This document shows positions 53,687 through 62,123 of a stretch of DNA of 64,000 nt, piece by piece. This DNA is from Candidatus Neomarinimicrobiota bacterium (GTDB lineage: Bacteria; Fidelibacterota; Fidelibacteria; Fidelibacterales; Fidelibacteraceae), in assembly GCA_021157965.1 (NCBI GenBank), contig JAGGVO010000042.1:82384-146383 (forward strand), written 5' to 3'. The notes beneath the pieces were generated by a model. It saw only the letters and a program-made list of their open reading frames with translations, did no database searches and was not told the DNA's origin. The translations under genes were made by a program, and so were the position numbers. Positions within the stretch are counted from its first letter, which is position 1; every line of letters begins with the position of its first letter.

Positions 53687-55249
53687 TCAGGGATTATTTT
53701 GGGTCATTTTCAACCAGGCCAGGGCTTCCTGATTGTCGGGATCAATTTTAAGTGCCTGTTGCCAGTATTTTTGGGCCTCACCGGGCCGGGATTGTTCCCA
53801 TTTCAGGATGCCCATGGCAATCAGGGCTTCAAAGAGATTGGGATTGGTTTCCAGCGCATTTATATAATAGGTTTCTGCCAATAAGGGCTTGTTTTGGGAC
53901 AGATAATATTTACCAAGCCAGTAATTTCCCCAGCTCATCCAGTGATATGAATCGGGGTTGATATCCAAAGCATTCCGGAAAGCCCGGGTAGATTCCCGGA
54001 AAAGGTCCTTGTTTTTCAGGATTTCAGCCTGAACATAGTATGCGGCCGGAAGCCAGAAGGAAATATTGTAAGCCCTGTTATTCCGGCGGTACACCTGTGA
54101 CCAGTACACAGATGCCCTGGCAAAGTCATACGTGTGCCAGTAGGCTTTCCCCAGGAGGAACCGGGCTTCTGTCTGATCCGGATCCAGGCGGATCACCTCT
54201 TCAAGTTGGCGAATAGCATAGGTATACTGCTTCTGATCCATATAAATTTGCCCGAGGCTTAAATAGAGTTTAGGCGAATGACTGTTGCAGGTAATGGCTT
54301 TTTGATAATAGGTCTTCGCCGTTTCATCGTTGCCCCGTTGCCGGGCGATGCGCCCCAATCCCTCATAAGCATCAGGATGGGAGGGATTCAAATGAATCAC
54401 TTCTTCATACAGGGCTTGAGCACTATCTGTCCTCCCTGTTTCCATCAGCAATGCAGCCAGGTTCAGTCTGGCAGGTACATTCCGGGGATCCAAAAGGAGC
54501 ATTTCGGCATAGGCTCCGAAAGCCTGCTCATGTAAGCCAAGCTGCCGGTAAATATCTCCGGCTTTAGACCAGTAACGGATATTGCCGGGGCCCAATCGCA
54601 GGGCTTCCAGGATTGCGTCCCTTGCAGCAGGATAATTTTTTCGCGCTTCCATATACAACGTGAGATAATAGTGGAGTTCCGGATCATCCGGATAATGCAA
54701 AAGAGCTTTATCCAGGCGCGTCCTGACTGTTTCCCAGTCCCCCTCCTTCACCGCTTTTTCAACCCTCTGTCTTTCACTCATGCGGTCCACAGGGACCGGC
54801 ATTTTATCCAGGCGGGCTTCAAGGGATTCAATTCTCCGGCGATATGCTTCAATTTCCCGTAAAATATCCTCCGGTGTCTTGGGTGGGGCGGTTTCCGCTT
54901 TTTTCAAATCCTTTTCCATATCCTGAAGAAAGGACCGGATTTTTTTCCATTGCTCAACCATTTTTTTATACTCTGCCTGCGTTTGAGCAGACGATTCCGT
55001 ATCGGCCAGGATCCTGATTTTTCTTGCATCCTGTTTTAATATGTTCAGAATGCGGGTAATGGTTACCTTTTCCTTGCTGTCTGCAGGATAGTTTTCCACC
55101 TTTTGGGAAAAGGTGACCGCTTCCTGATACAGGCTTTTCAAGGCCGTTATCATCTGACCTGTCGTAACAGCATACACATGTGTTATAAAAAACAGGGATA
55201 CGATCATCCCTAAAAGTCCGGCACGCCGAAAAAAAGTATTTTTTATCAT
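53687..55249 (-). CDS. Secreted TPR-repeat protein
   Basis: A signal peptide (FFRRAGLLGMIVSLFFITHVYA) leads to a coiled-coil-rich region (about residues 30-150, ending in IEAYRRRIESLEARLDKMP) and then about ten TPRs (WETVRTRLDKALLHYPDDPEL, FARASVYWSQVYRRNNRAY). There is no lipobox, so it is probably periplasmic. It may sense envelope state or anchor other components. It is the first gene of the signalling unit with the GAF protein, the kinase and the receiver-TPR protein. I used the ATG at 55249; an earlier in-frame start adds nine unlikely residues. Confidence 0.82.
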   Translation of the reverse strand: MIKNTFFRRAGLLGMIVSLFFITHVYAVTTGQMITALKSLYQEAVTFSQKVENYPADSKEKVTITRILNILKQDARKIRILADTESSAQTQAEYKKMVEQWKKIRSFLQDMEKDLKKAETAPPKTPEDILREIEAYRRRIESLEARLDKMPVPVDRMSERQRVEKAVKEGDWETVRTRLDKALLHYPDDPELHYYLTLYMEARKNYPAARDAILEALRLGPGNIRYWSKAGDIYRQLGLHEQAFGAYAEMLLLDPRNVPARLNLAALLMETGRTDSAQALYEEVIHLNPSHPDAYEGLGRIARQRGNDETAKTYYQKAITCNSHSPKLYLSLGQIYMDQKQYTYAIRQLEEVIRLDPDQTEARFLLGKAYWHTYDFARASVYWSQVYRRNNRAYNISFWLPAAYYVQAEILKNKDLFRESTRAFRNALDINPDSYHWMSWGNYWLGKYYLSQNKPLLAETYYINALETNPNLFEALIAMGILKWEQSRPGEAQKYWQQALKIDPDNQEALAWLKMTQNNP

Positions 55250-55472
55250 TGGTTTTTGTCCTGTCTGAATGAACAAATGGTGGCAGTCATTATAAAAACA
55301 TATTAAATAAATTATCTCATCATTTCAAGGAAATAGAAAGGGCTGAAAAAGGGGGGACAGAATATAAAAAAAGGCCGAAGATTTTCTTCAGTAACTTTTG
55401 AACCGTTTATATACAACTCGAAACCGGAGTCTTTTTTGATGATTCACGGAAATCCATCCTCCTGAAAAATAT

Positions 55473-56354
55473 TCAAAAAAGGGTTCTCTGGATTGGCAGG
55501 GTCTCTTCATACGTGGGAATTTTCACGGCAATTCCCAACTTGTCACATAGGGCATGAAAGCGGCCGCTTATTTCTTCCCCTTTCTCAACGTAGGCATAAT
55601 AGTTGTTTCCGTAGGCTTTTTCATACTTCTGACGCATCCCCGGGAATTTATTGTCCAGTTTCCGGTAGAAAAACTCACGCTGCCCCTGCCTTAATGTCAT
55701 CCCCATCCCGGCATTTAAAATATAGGATGCCCCGTAATCTGTCGCTTTTTCTACCAGTAAGCGAATATGAGACCAGTGGTCCGTAATCCAGGGAAGGACG
55801 GGCATCATGGAAATACCTGTCAGAATACCTTTGGATGCCAGGGCTTTCATGGCCTGAAAACGTTGACTGCTTTCAGGTGCATTCGGCTCAAGTAAAAGGG
55901 AAAGATCATTGCGGACGGTTGTAATGGTAAAGGTCACGGCAGCATAGACGTTTGACAGCTGTTTTAAAACATCCAGATCTCTAAGAACCAGGTTGCTTTT
56001 TGTCATGATATGGACCGGAAAGTGAAAATCACTAAGAACCTCCAGGGTGTGACGGGTCAGTTTTTCCTGGATTTCAAGGGGCATGTAAGGATCATGCATA
56101 CTCCCTGTCCCAACTGTCCCTTTAGTGCGTTTGGCAGCTAATTCCTTCCGGAGCAAATCAACAGCATTGATTTTTACTTCCACATCATTAAAAGAACGGA
56201 CCCGATAACAGTCGCTGCGGGTATCACAATAGATACACCCGTGCTGGCATCCACGGTAACAGTTCATACTGTATCGAATGCCGAAAATATTGCTTCCCGT
56301 CCCCGCACCCTTCGCAGGCAGGAGAATCTGTTTTGCAGAGATATATTTGGCCAT
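55473..56354 (-). CDS. Radical SAM protein, SPL-like (Rv2578c-type) family
   Basis: The cluster motif CQHGCIYCD (C-x3-C-x2-C, Cys36, 40, 43) is preceded by MNCYRG. GTVGTGSMHDPYMPLEIQEKLTRHTLEVL, HIMTKSNLVLRDLDVL and PMLPWITDHWSHI are shared with the radical SAM family annotated as SPL-like or 'Rv2578c'. These are related to spore photoproduct lyase but have no proven substrate. At 293 residues it is of usual length. It is a single gene with 134 bp before mdh. Confidence 0.88.
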   Translation of the reverse strand: MAKYISAKQILLPAKGAGTGSNIFGIRYSMNCYRGCQHGCIYCDTRSDCYRVRSFNDVEVKINAVDLLRKELAAKRTKGTVGTGSMHDPYMPLEIQEKLTRHTLEVLSDFHFPVHIMTKSNLVLRDLDVLKQLSNVYAAVTFTITTVRNDLSLLLEPNAPESSQRFQAMKALASKGILTGISMMPVLPWITDHWSHIRLLVEKATDYGASYILNAGMGMTLRQGQREFFYRKLDNKFPGMRQKYEKAYGNNYYAYVEKGEEISGRFHALCDKLGIAVKIPTYEETLPIQRTLF

Positions 56355-56488
56355 AACCCGAAAACCTTAGTCATTAAAATTACAAAAGTTCGATTTAAAA
56401 AAACCGTCCGGCAGTTCAGGGTTTTTAATAGATATCCTTTATGGCATCCTGTCCGTGATGTATCTCTCCTGTTTTTTTAAACACCGTC

Positions 56489-57460
56489 TCAGAGTAACTT
56501 CAATTTTTTCATATCAGCAATGAGGGCTTTCACATGGCCGGCGGACACCCGAAATACCTTTTCTTCTTCGGGGTTAAGGTCGATTTCCACTATTTTTTTA
56601 ATACCGGTCCTGGTTAGTACTGCAGGGACTCCCATATACAAATCATGGATGCCGTATTCCCCCTGAAGGCAGGCACAGACAGGTAAAAGCCGGTGTTCGT
56701 CCCGAAGTATGCTTTCTGCCATAGCTACCGCCGCAGAAGCGGGAGAATAAAAAGCGGATCCGGACTTTAAAAGTCCTACAATTTCTCCCCCGGCCATACG
56801 GGTCCTTTCCACCAGAGCATTCATCACATCCCGTGCCTTTTTTTCCTCTCCATATTTTTGAATCAGTAAATCCATAACCGGTATTCCGTGGATATTTGCC
56901 GAGCGAACCAGCGGCACCATAGAATCGCCATGGCCTCCAAGAACCATTGCATTTACATCCTTGACACTCAGATCCAGTTCCTGAGCTATAAATGTACAAA
57001 AACGGGAACTGTCCAAAACACCGGCCTGTCCCATCACCCTTTGAACCGGAAACCCCGATACTTTTTGAAAGAGCGTCACCATGGCATCGAGGGGATTGGA
57101 GATCAGAATGACAATGGCACCGGGAGCATACTTGCGGATATTTTCTGCAACAATCCGTATAATTTTACTGTTAACCGTCAGAAGATCGTCACGGCTCATA
57201 CCCGGTTTTCTGGGCACACCGGCCGTAACAATTACCAGATCAGCATCATGAATATCCTCATAACTGTTAGTACCCAGAATGGACACATCAAATCCATCAA
57301 TCCGGGATGCTTCCTGTACATCCAGCGCTTTCCCCTGAGGCAGATCCTCGACAATATCATAAAGGACCACGTCACCAAGCTGACGCAGTGCAATCAGGTG
57401 ACTGATAACGGTTCCGATCTGTCCTGCACCGATAACAGCTATTTTAGGGCGTAATAACAT
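56489..57460 (-). CDS. mdh: Malate dehydrogenase (LDH-like type)
   Basis: The NAD site is [16 protein letters not shown] with Asp ([17 protein letters not shown]). [17 protein letters not shown] carries the substrate-arginines and marks malate rather than lactate preference. [38 protein letters not shown] and the catalytic His in [14 protein letters not shown] complete the active site. The ATG at 57460 is behind AAAGGGGA; a GTG five codons earlier overlaps that site. A TATAAT at 57481-57486 gives a possible short-leader promoter. It works in the tricarboxylic-acid cycle. Confidence 0.96.
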   Translation of the reverse strand: MLLRPKIAVIGAGQIGTVISHLIALRQLGDVVLYDIVEDLPQGKALDVQEASRIDGFDVSILGTNSYEDIHDADLVIVTAGVPRKPGMSRDDLLTVNSKIIRIVAENIRKYAPGAIVILISNPLDAMVTLFQKVSGFPVQRVMGQAGVLDSSRFCTFIAQELDLSVKDVNAMVLGGHGDSMVPLVRSANIHGIPVMDLLIQKYGEEKKARDVMNALVERTRMAGGEIVGLLKSGSAFYSPASAAVAMAESILRDEHRLLPVCACLQGEYGIHDLYMGVPAVLTRTGIKKIVEIDLNPEEEKVFRVSAGHVKALIADMKKLKLL

Positions 57461-57972
57461 ATTTTCCCCTTTCACGTTATATTATAATGTAAAAAATTTT
57501 AATCATGAGAAGAATGGGAGAATAGCATCTCGGTACAATCACCCATAAAGGTCTGCTTGCTAAGCGAAAGTGTGGAAAATCGGACGGGGGGGATGTAATA
57601 AAAATCAGGCACCTCATATATACTATTAATAATATTATCTTGCATTAAGTCGGAATTCTGTGTATTTTACCCCCGGGGAGGGGGGTTACCTTACTGAAAC
57701 CATATATCCCATTTCTCTTATAATCTCGGTATCTTATCAGTAGTCGATCCCCAAATCATCCAATCGAATCAATCCTTTTTTGAAAGTTAGAAGTTGAAAG
57801 TTAGCGCCGCTTCGTTGTGTGTTGTGTTTGCGTGGATTAGCGGACGTTGTGACTTGGAAACTGGCGACTGATGACTGGTGACTATCCCTGTGAAATATGC
57901 TACGCTAATTTCACGGGGGAGTGACATCTGCTGCTGCAACTCACCACTCTTCACTCTCAATTCATTATTCAA
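57461..57972. other. Intergenic region between mdh and rpmA without a clear gene
   Basis: About 510 bp has no convincing coding sequence. It holds the likely mdh -10 element (TATAAT on the minus strand at 57481-57486), a GC-rich hairpin near 57671-57685 (CCCCGGGG), and the direct-repeat element at 57781-57960. I found no tRNA or riboswitch structure. Confidence 0.6.
57781..57960. repeat. Intergenic repeat-like element with direct repeats and a hairpin
   Basis: The stretch has short direct repeats (GAAAGTTAG twice around 57782-57804; GACTGRYGACT units near 57866-57884). It also has a 7-bp hairpin stem GTGAAAT/ATTTCAC at 57890-57896 and 57908-57914, with TCCC/GGGGGA flanks. Such patchworks are common multi-copy, non-coding repeats in many genomes. 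The one reading frame across it (57787-57972) looks like translated repeat. Only one copy is seen here. Confidence 0.5.
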
Positions 57973-57997
57973 TAAAAAAGCCTGCTTCCGCAGGCTT
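57973..57997 (-). terminator. Rho-independent terminator of rplU-rpmA
   Basis: An 8-bp stem AAGCCTGC/GCAGGCTT with a four-base loop is followed on the minus strand by a T run. It lies about 30 bp after the rpmA stop. Confidence 0.9.
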
Positions 57998-58023
57998 CTG
58001 AGAAAAGAATCTATGGTAAAAAG

Positions 58024-58275
58024 TCAGTTCGGCAGGATACTGATTTTCTTGCGCCCTGCAGAGTTTGTAAAAGTAACAAAACCGTCTGCTGTGGCGAAAA
58101 TCGTATCATCCCCGCCGCGTCCTGCATTTTCACCGGGCCAGAATTTTGTGCCGCGCTGACGTACAATGATCGTGCCGGCTGTGACATATTCACCACCGTA
58201 ACGCTTGACACCCAGATACTTGGGGTTGCTGTCCCGACCGTTCTTAGTACTTCCTAATCCTTTTTTATGTGCCAT
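58024..58275 (-). CDS. rpmA: 50S ribosomal protein bL27
   Basis: [29 protein letters not shown] is the typical start, without the cleaved N-terminal extension of Firmicutes. [34 protein letters not shown] is the core, with Trp in the place where many have His. It lies near the peptidyl-transferase centre. The gene follows rplU by 14 bp and ends in a terminator. Confidence 0.98.
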   Translation of the reverse strand: MAHKKGLGSTKNGRDSNPKYLGVKRYGGEYVTAGTIIVRQRGTKFWPGENAGRGGDDTIFATADGFVTFTNSAGRKKISILPN

Positions 58276-58289
58276 AATAAATTCTCCCC

Positions 58290-58604
58290 TTAAGCCACGG
58301 CGATATCGTCTATTTTCACAAGAGTATAATCCTGGCGATGCCCGTTTTTGGATTTAAACCGTTTGCGCCGTTTCTTTTTGAAAACGATAATCTTTCTCTC
58401 ACGGCCGTGTTTGACAACCGTTGCCTTTACAGAGGCTTTATCAACATAAGGTGCGCCGACTTTCACATCCCCGTCTGATTCCAAAAACATAACGGAATCA
58501 AAAGCCAGTTCGGCCCCGGCCTCAGCAGCCTGAAGAGGGATTTTGACTTCTTCGCCAGCCTCTACCTTGTATTGTTTGCCGGATATTTCAACAATCGCAT
58601 ACAT
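58290..58604 (-). CDS. rplU: 50S ribosomal protein bL21
   Basis: The 104-residue protein reads [38 protein letters not shown] and [50 protein letters not shown], matching bL21. A GGAGG site precedes the ATG. It is co-transcribed with rpmA from the promoter at 58637-58665. Confidence 0.98.
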   Translation of the reverse strand: MYAIVEISGKQYKVEAGEEVKIPLQAAEAGAELAFDSVMFLESDGDVKVGAPYVDKASVKATVVKHGRERKIIVFKKKRRKRFKSKNGHRQDYTLVKIDDIAVA

Positions 58605-58636
58605 TCCTTCAATCCTCCAGATTTCATAAGCCTGTT

Positions 58637-58665
58637 AAATTACACATAGAAAAACCGGATGTCAA
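58637..58665 (-). promoter_or_regulatory. Sigma-70 promoter of rplU-rpmA
   Basis: On the minus strand TTGACA (58665-58660) and TAATTT (58642-58637) are spaced by 17 bp, followed by about 30 bp to the rplU ATG with a GGAGG ribosome-binding site. Both elements fit the housekeeping consensus. Confidence 0.75.
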
Positions 58666-58946
58666 AGAAATTTTATTCCATTCCTGCACGGTCTGTTAAA
58701 GCCACTTTTTCCTCCGAAGAAGACTACCCTCAAAACACCCAATCCAATCATGATAAGCCAGACCAGAGGATAGCTCCATTTCCAGCAGGGATGAAAATTG
58801 TGTCAACAAATAAATCATCTTTGAGGTAAACACCGGTTGATTTTTATATCAGAGAGGATTCACTTCGCTCAAGACCGCTTAATAATTCCCGGAGGTAATG
58901 CTACTTTTTGAACATTTCACTTATGATTTTTATTCATTGCACCTTC
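58666..58946. other. Intergenic region upstream of rplU with a possible membrane-peptide remnant
   Basis: Between the DUF975 gene and rplU there is no ORF with a proper start. On the minus strand the frame ending in TGA at about 58650 reads HPCWKWSYPLVWLIMIGLGV and so on, a hydrophobic stretch that looks like the end of a small membrane protein but lacks an ATG before the helix. It may be a degraded gene. A second TTGACA (minus strand, about 58800) is also present. Confidence 0.35.
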
Positions 58947-59549
58947 TCATAATTCTGTGACAAGGGGCTGGGTATTATTCTTGATATCTTCATAAAAACG
59001 TGCCATGCAAACATGAGCGAAAGGGATCAACCATAAAAAACCAATACCTGCCGTAAGGACACATAGCAGTGCCAGTCCAAAAAAACGAAGCCACAGGTTA
59101 AACAATTTCACTTTATACCCATTCATCATGAACCGGCTTTTTCGAATAGCTTCCATTGGCCTGAGGTCCGGATGATCTACAAGAATAAAATATGTTAATG
59201 AATAGGAAAGAGCGAAAATCACACCCGGTATTACCAGCAAAATGAAACCGACTCCAATAATGGCAATCAGGACAATGTTAACAAAAAATGCTGTTCCAAA
59301 ATGATTAAATCCTTGAAACAGCTGTCCGACAGAAGCTTCCTGACACCGTGCAAGGGACAATGAAAAAATCGACACCCCCAGGCTGAATGGTCCGGCAAGC
59401 AATAACCACAGGAGTGAACCGGATTCGTGAGTTTTGTTTAATGCACTGATAATGACGATATAAATGAAAAAAACACCTACAGCAAGACCCCAGTGCCCGG
59501 ACAGAATATCCCGGGTTTCACGGATTAACAAACTGTTTTCTTTTACCAT
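58947..59549 (-). CDS. DUF975 family membrane protein
   Basis: The protein has five to six hydrophobic segments and the DUF975 features ILSGHWGLAVGVFFIYIVII, LLLAGPFSLGVSIFSLSLAR, FILLVIPGVIFALSYSLTYFILVDHPDLRPMEAIRKSRFMMNGYK and the closing AGIGFLWLIPFAHVCMARFYEDI. The family is of unknown function and common in Firmicutes. It is a single gene between the exonuclease gene and rplU. At 200 residues it is complete. Confidence 0.82.
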   Translation of the reverse strand: MVKENSLLIRETRDILSGHWGLAVGVFFIYIVIISALNKTHESGSLLWLLLAGPFSLGVSIFSLSLARCQEASVGQLFQGFNHFGTAFFVNIVLIAIIGVGFILLVIPGVIFALSYSLTYFILVDHPDLRPMEAIRKSRFMMNGYKVKLFNLWLRFFGLALLCVLTAGIGFLWLIPFAHVCMARFYEDIKNNTQPLVTEL

Positions 59550-59613
59550 ATCTGAATCCCCTATAGATAATTTATTACTTTGTGTAATCTACTGTCTCAT
59601 TATTCCGGTCACA

Positions 59614-60444
59614 TCAAGAAGGTAATCTTTGACTATTCGGCAGAATTTTATAAACGACGACAACCGGCAGATGATCGGAGGCTGAAGATTTAAGAAGTAT
59701 GCTTTTCACCGGTTTCAGACGGAAATGACTATCGGGATAAAGACGGTAGAAAATATAATCGATACGTTTTTCCGGCGCTTGTGACGGATAGGTCAATCCC
59801 GGATCTTTGCCTGTTTCGTGCCAGCTATCCCGAAAGCATTGAGTGATAGTCCGGATTGCAGGGCTCTCCGGAACATCATTGAAATCCCCGGCAATCACCA
59901 GAGGCAATGTAACTAAACCGGCTTTTTGGAGGATGGTTGTTGCACTTTGCCGTCGTTCCGTATCATCCTGCCTGTGATCCAGATGGGTATTCCAAAAAGC
60001 TATAGATCCCCCTTTATAACGAATCACTGTTTGTAACAACCCCCGTTGCTCGCCTTCGTTAAAGGGGGAAAAATGATCATTTGTCCATGATTCAATAGGA
60101 TACCCGGACAGGATGCCGTTGCCGTAACCTCCTCCCTGAAAAGAGAGATTTTGTCCGAAAACCCATTCCATATCCAGTTTTTCTGCCAGGTATTGCATGG
60201 TATGAAGTCCGTGAACTCTTTCAGTCTTCACATCCACTTCCTGAAGAGCCACAAGATCCACTCCGGATTCCCGAATCAGATCGGCAATCCGGTCTAAATC
60301 AAAAACCCCGTCCGCTCCGACTCCGTGATGTATGTTGTAAGTCATGACCGTGAGATATTCCGGAGACTCTACTACCCTTTTTCCAAACCGGATACAGGAA
60401 AACAAAAGGAGTGATATGGTGAAAAGAAGGATTGTGCGCTTCAT
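59614..60444 (-). CDS. Endonuclease/exonuclease/phosphatase-family lipoprotein
   Basis: A lipoprotein signal (MKRTILLFTISLLLFSC) precedes an EEP domain: LTVMTYNIHHGVGADGVFDLDRIADLIRESGVDLVALQEVD, then HLDHRQDDTERR, VIAGDFNDVPESPAI and the C-terminal SDHLPVVV. All metal/phosphate-binding residues (N, E, D, N, H) appear present. Related lipoproteins hydrolyse phosphodiesters in nucleic acids or lipids; the substrate is unknown. The start ATG sits only five bases after a hairpin repeat at 60450-60469, and its GGGG supplies the likely ribosome-binding site. Translation may thus depend on that hairpin. Confidence 0.88.
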   Translation of the reverse strand: MKRTILLFTISLLLFSCIRFGKRVVESPEYLTVMTYNIHHGVGADGVFDLDRIADLIRESGVDLVALQEVDVKTERVHGLHTMQYLAEKLDMEWVFGQNLSFQGGGYGNGILSGYPIESWTNDHFSPFNEGEQRGLLQTVIRYKGGSIAFWNTHLDHRQDDTERRQSATTILQKAGLVTLPLVIAGDFNDVPESPAIRTITQCFRDSWHETGKDPGLTYPSQAPEKRIDYIFYRLYPDSHFRLKPVKSILLKSSASDHLPVVVVYKILPNSQRLPS

Positions 60445-60449
60445 ATATT

Positions 60450-60553
60450 CCCCGGACTGAAGTCCGGGGTTGTTCTTTTTTTCCTTTCGTTCCACGGACT
60501 GAAGTCCGGGGTTGTTCTTTTTTTCCTTTCGTTCCCCGGACTGAAGTCCGGGG
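60450..60553. repeat. Tandem 42-bp hairpin repeats (2.5 copies)
   Basis: A 20-bp palindrome (9-bp arms CCCCGGACT/AGTCCGGGG, GA between) occurs at 60450-60469, 60492-60511 and 60534-60553, each 42 bp apart. They are separated by a 22-bp spacer containing runs of T and C (AAGGAAAAAAAGAAC on the minus strand). The middle copy has one substitution (60494). The block fills the entire 109-bp gap between the dehydrogenase stop and the exonuclease-lipoprotein start. It has the form of a REP-like or terminator/attenuator array. Confidence 0.85.
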
Positions 60554-62083
60554 TTACTTTATTCCCTTTCCTACGCCACGGAAAGTGCATCCGAGACCAA
60601 GATACTTGTGAATTTTGGTGTCGCTGATGAAATCCGAGCAATCGATGATCAGGGGTTTTGTGCCTGTCATGGACAGGACTTCTTCCGGCTGCAGATCTTT
60701 ATATACTTGATGTCCTACAGCAAATATAACAACTTCAGCATCTTTCAGGGCTTCATTCAGATTGGCATATAAGGGGACATTTTCCATTTCAGGCCAGAAA
60801 TCCACATAGGGGTCGTGAGCTTTCACAACAGCCCAGACTTCATTAAGGAATTTCACCAGTGTTGCAGAGGGAGAATGTCGAGTATCTCCCAATTCCTCAA
60901 GATAGGAAACCCCCAATACGGTGATTTTCACGTCCTTCAGATCGGGGATTACTTCCTGTATAAGTTCAATGGTGTGAAGAGGCATGGTATCATTGATATT
61001 GACAGCCTCGATGGCCATATCCAGCATATCGTCGATGCCAAAAAGGCTTTGCATTGACCAGTTCGCCAGAACCGGATCTTTGGTCAGGCAATATCCCCCC
61101 ACTCCCAGGCTCGGACGAAGAAGATTGTCATGAGTGCCCTTGCGTTTCCGGATGGCATTCCGGACATTGAAGATATTTACACCGATTTTTTCCGCAAAGC
61201 GCGCCCATTCCAGCGTTAGAGCAATATTGGTCGCCCGGTAGGAATTTTCCATGACTTTAGCCATTTCAGACGCATTCGTATCTTCCAGCTCCGTCAGGGG
61301 AAAATTTTTCACATCGATCACCCGTGACAGAAATTCCTTTGCCCGCTGTTTACTTTCTTCATTCACTCCGGAGTACACACGCCAAAAATCCCGTATGGAA
61401 CTCACATATCTGGCCCCGGGCATCACCCGTTCATAGGAATGGGCAATAAGAGGCGGCTGCTTTTCAATATCAATACCCCGGCGGGTGAATTCCTCTTCCA
61501 TAATAGGTTTCACCACCCGCTCACAAGTTCCGGGAGGTACCGTGGTTTCCACAAGGACCAGGCAATGGGGTTGAATATGCTTTCCCAGATTCCGAATTCC
61601 GTCTCTGAAAGCCGCCAGATCACAAAAACCTTTTTCCGCTTCACCAAAGGCCGGCTTTGTGGCATCCAGTTGGATATCCACCACCACGACGTCAGCCATT
61701 TCAAAGGCTTCATTCCTGAATGTCGCCCTGAAAGTCTTTTTCTGCAATACCGTGGATTTAAAAATCCGATCCACTTCCGCATCGGAAGATTTTACCGGTG
61801 GAATTCCCCGGTTGATTTTGTGAACCTTCCAGTACGAGCGGACAGAAGCCCGTTGCTGGCCATGAACAAAATACCAGGGGTCGCCTTTCTCATTTTCTGA
61901 ATCAGCAACCACGGCTGCCATAACGCAACCTACAAATCCCATACCCTGGACAGCTACAATCTCACGGCCGAGTTTCCGCTGTTCTTCCGTGATCCGTAAA
62001 ACCTCTTCACGTTCCTTTAAGCCTTCTTCCTCTGTCGGAAGCAGGAATTTCTCACCGTCCGGTGATACTGAAAACTTTTGCAT
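60554..62083 (-). CDS. UDP-sugar 6-dehydrogenase (UDP-glucose/GDP-mannose dehydrogenase family)
   Basis: The NAD-binding GMGFVGCVMAAV (around residue 47) is followed by AEVDRIFKSTVLQKKTFRAT and DVVVVDIQLD-type strands. TTVPPGTCERVV, ELEDTNASEMAKVMENSYRATNIAL, KRKGTHDNLLRPSLGVGGYCLTKDP and VLGVSYLEELGDTRHSPS follow. Cys332 in GGYCLTKDP is the thioester nucleophile. It oxidises a UDP-hexose to the uronic acid. A 40-residue N-terminal extension and an insertion after the first Rossmann strand are unusual. It lies far from the polysaccharide locus but could supply its UDP-GlcA. Confidence 0.85.
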   Translation of the reverse strand: MQKFSVSPDGEKFLLPTEEEGLKEREEVLRITEEQRKLGREIVAVQGMGFVGCVMAAVVADSENEKGDPWYFVHGQQRASVRSYWKVHKINRGIPPVKSSDAEVDRIFKSTVLQKKTFRATFRNEAFEMADVVVVDIQLDATKPAFGEAEKGFCDLAAFRDGIRNLGKHIQPHCLVLVETTVPPGTCERVVKPIMEEEFTRRGIDIEKQPPLIAHSYERVMPGARYVSSIRDFWRVYSGVNEESKQRAKEFLSRVIDVKNFPLTELEDTNASEMAKVMENSYRATNIALTLEWARFAEKIGVNIFNVRNAIRKRKGTHDNLLRPSLGVGGYCLTKDPVLANWSMQSLFGIDDMLDMAIEAVNINDTMPLHTIELIQEVIPDLKDVKITVLGVSYLEELGDTRHSPSATLVKFLNEVWAVVKAHDPYVDFWPEMENVPLYANLNEALKDAEVVIFAVGHQVYKDLQPEEVLSMTGTKPLIIDCSDFISDTKIHKYLGLGCTFRGVGKGIK

Positions 62084-62123
62084 GTGAAACTCCTTTTAAG
62101 TTTTCCCGGATTGAATTACGGGA

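Noticed and set aside
57671..57685. GC-rich CCCCGGGG hairpin as a terminator for a plus-strand gene
   Set aside because: No plus-strand gene precedes it and no T run follows.
57787..57972. Minus-strand frame of 61 codons across the intergenic repeat
   Set aside because: The composition follows the repeat units and the frame has no domain; it is best seen as translated repeat.
60450..60553. CRISPR array
   Set aside because: Only 2.5 units, the spacer is identical between copies, and no Cas gene is nearby.
60441..60641. Minus-strand frame with repeated PDFSPGNERKK
   Set aside because: It is the 42-bp hairpin repeat read as protein and runs into the dehydrogenase gene; not a separate gene.
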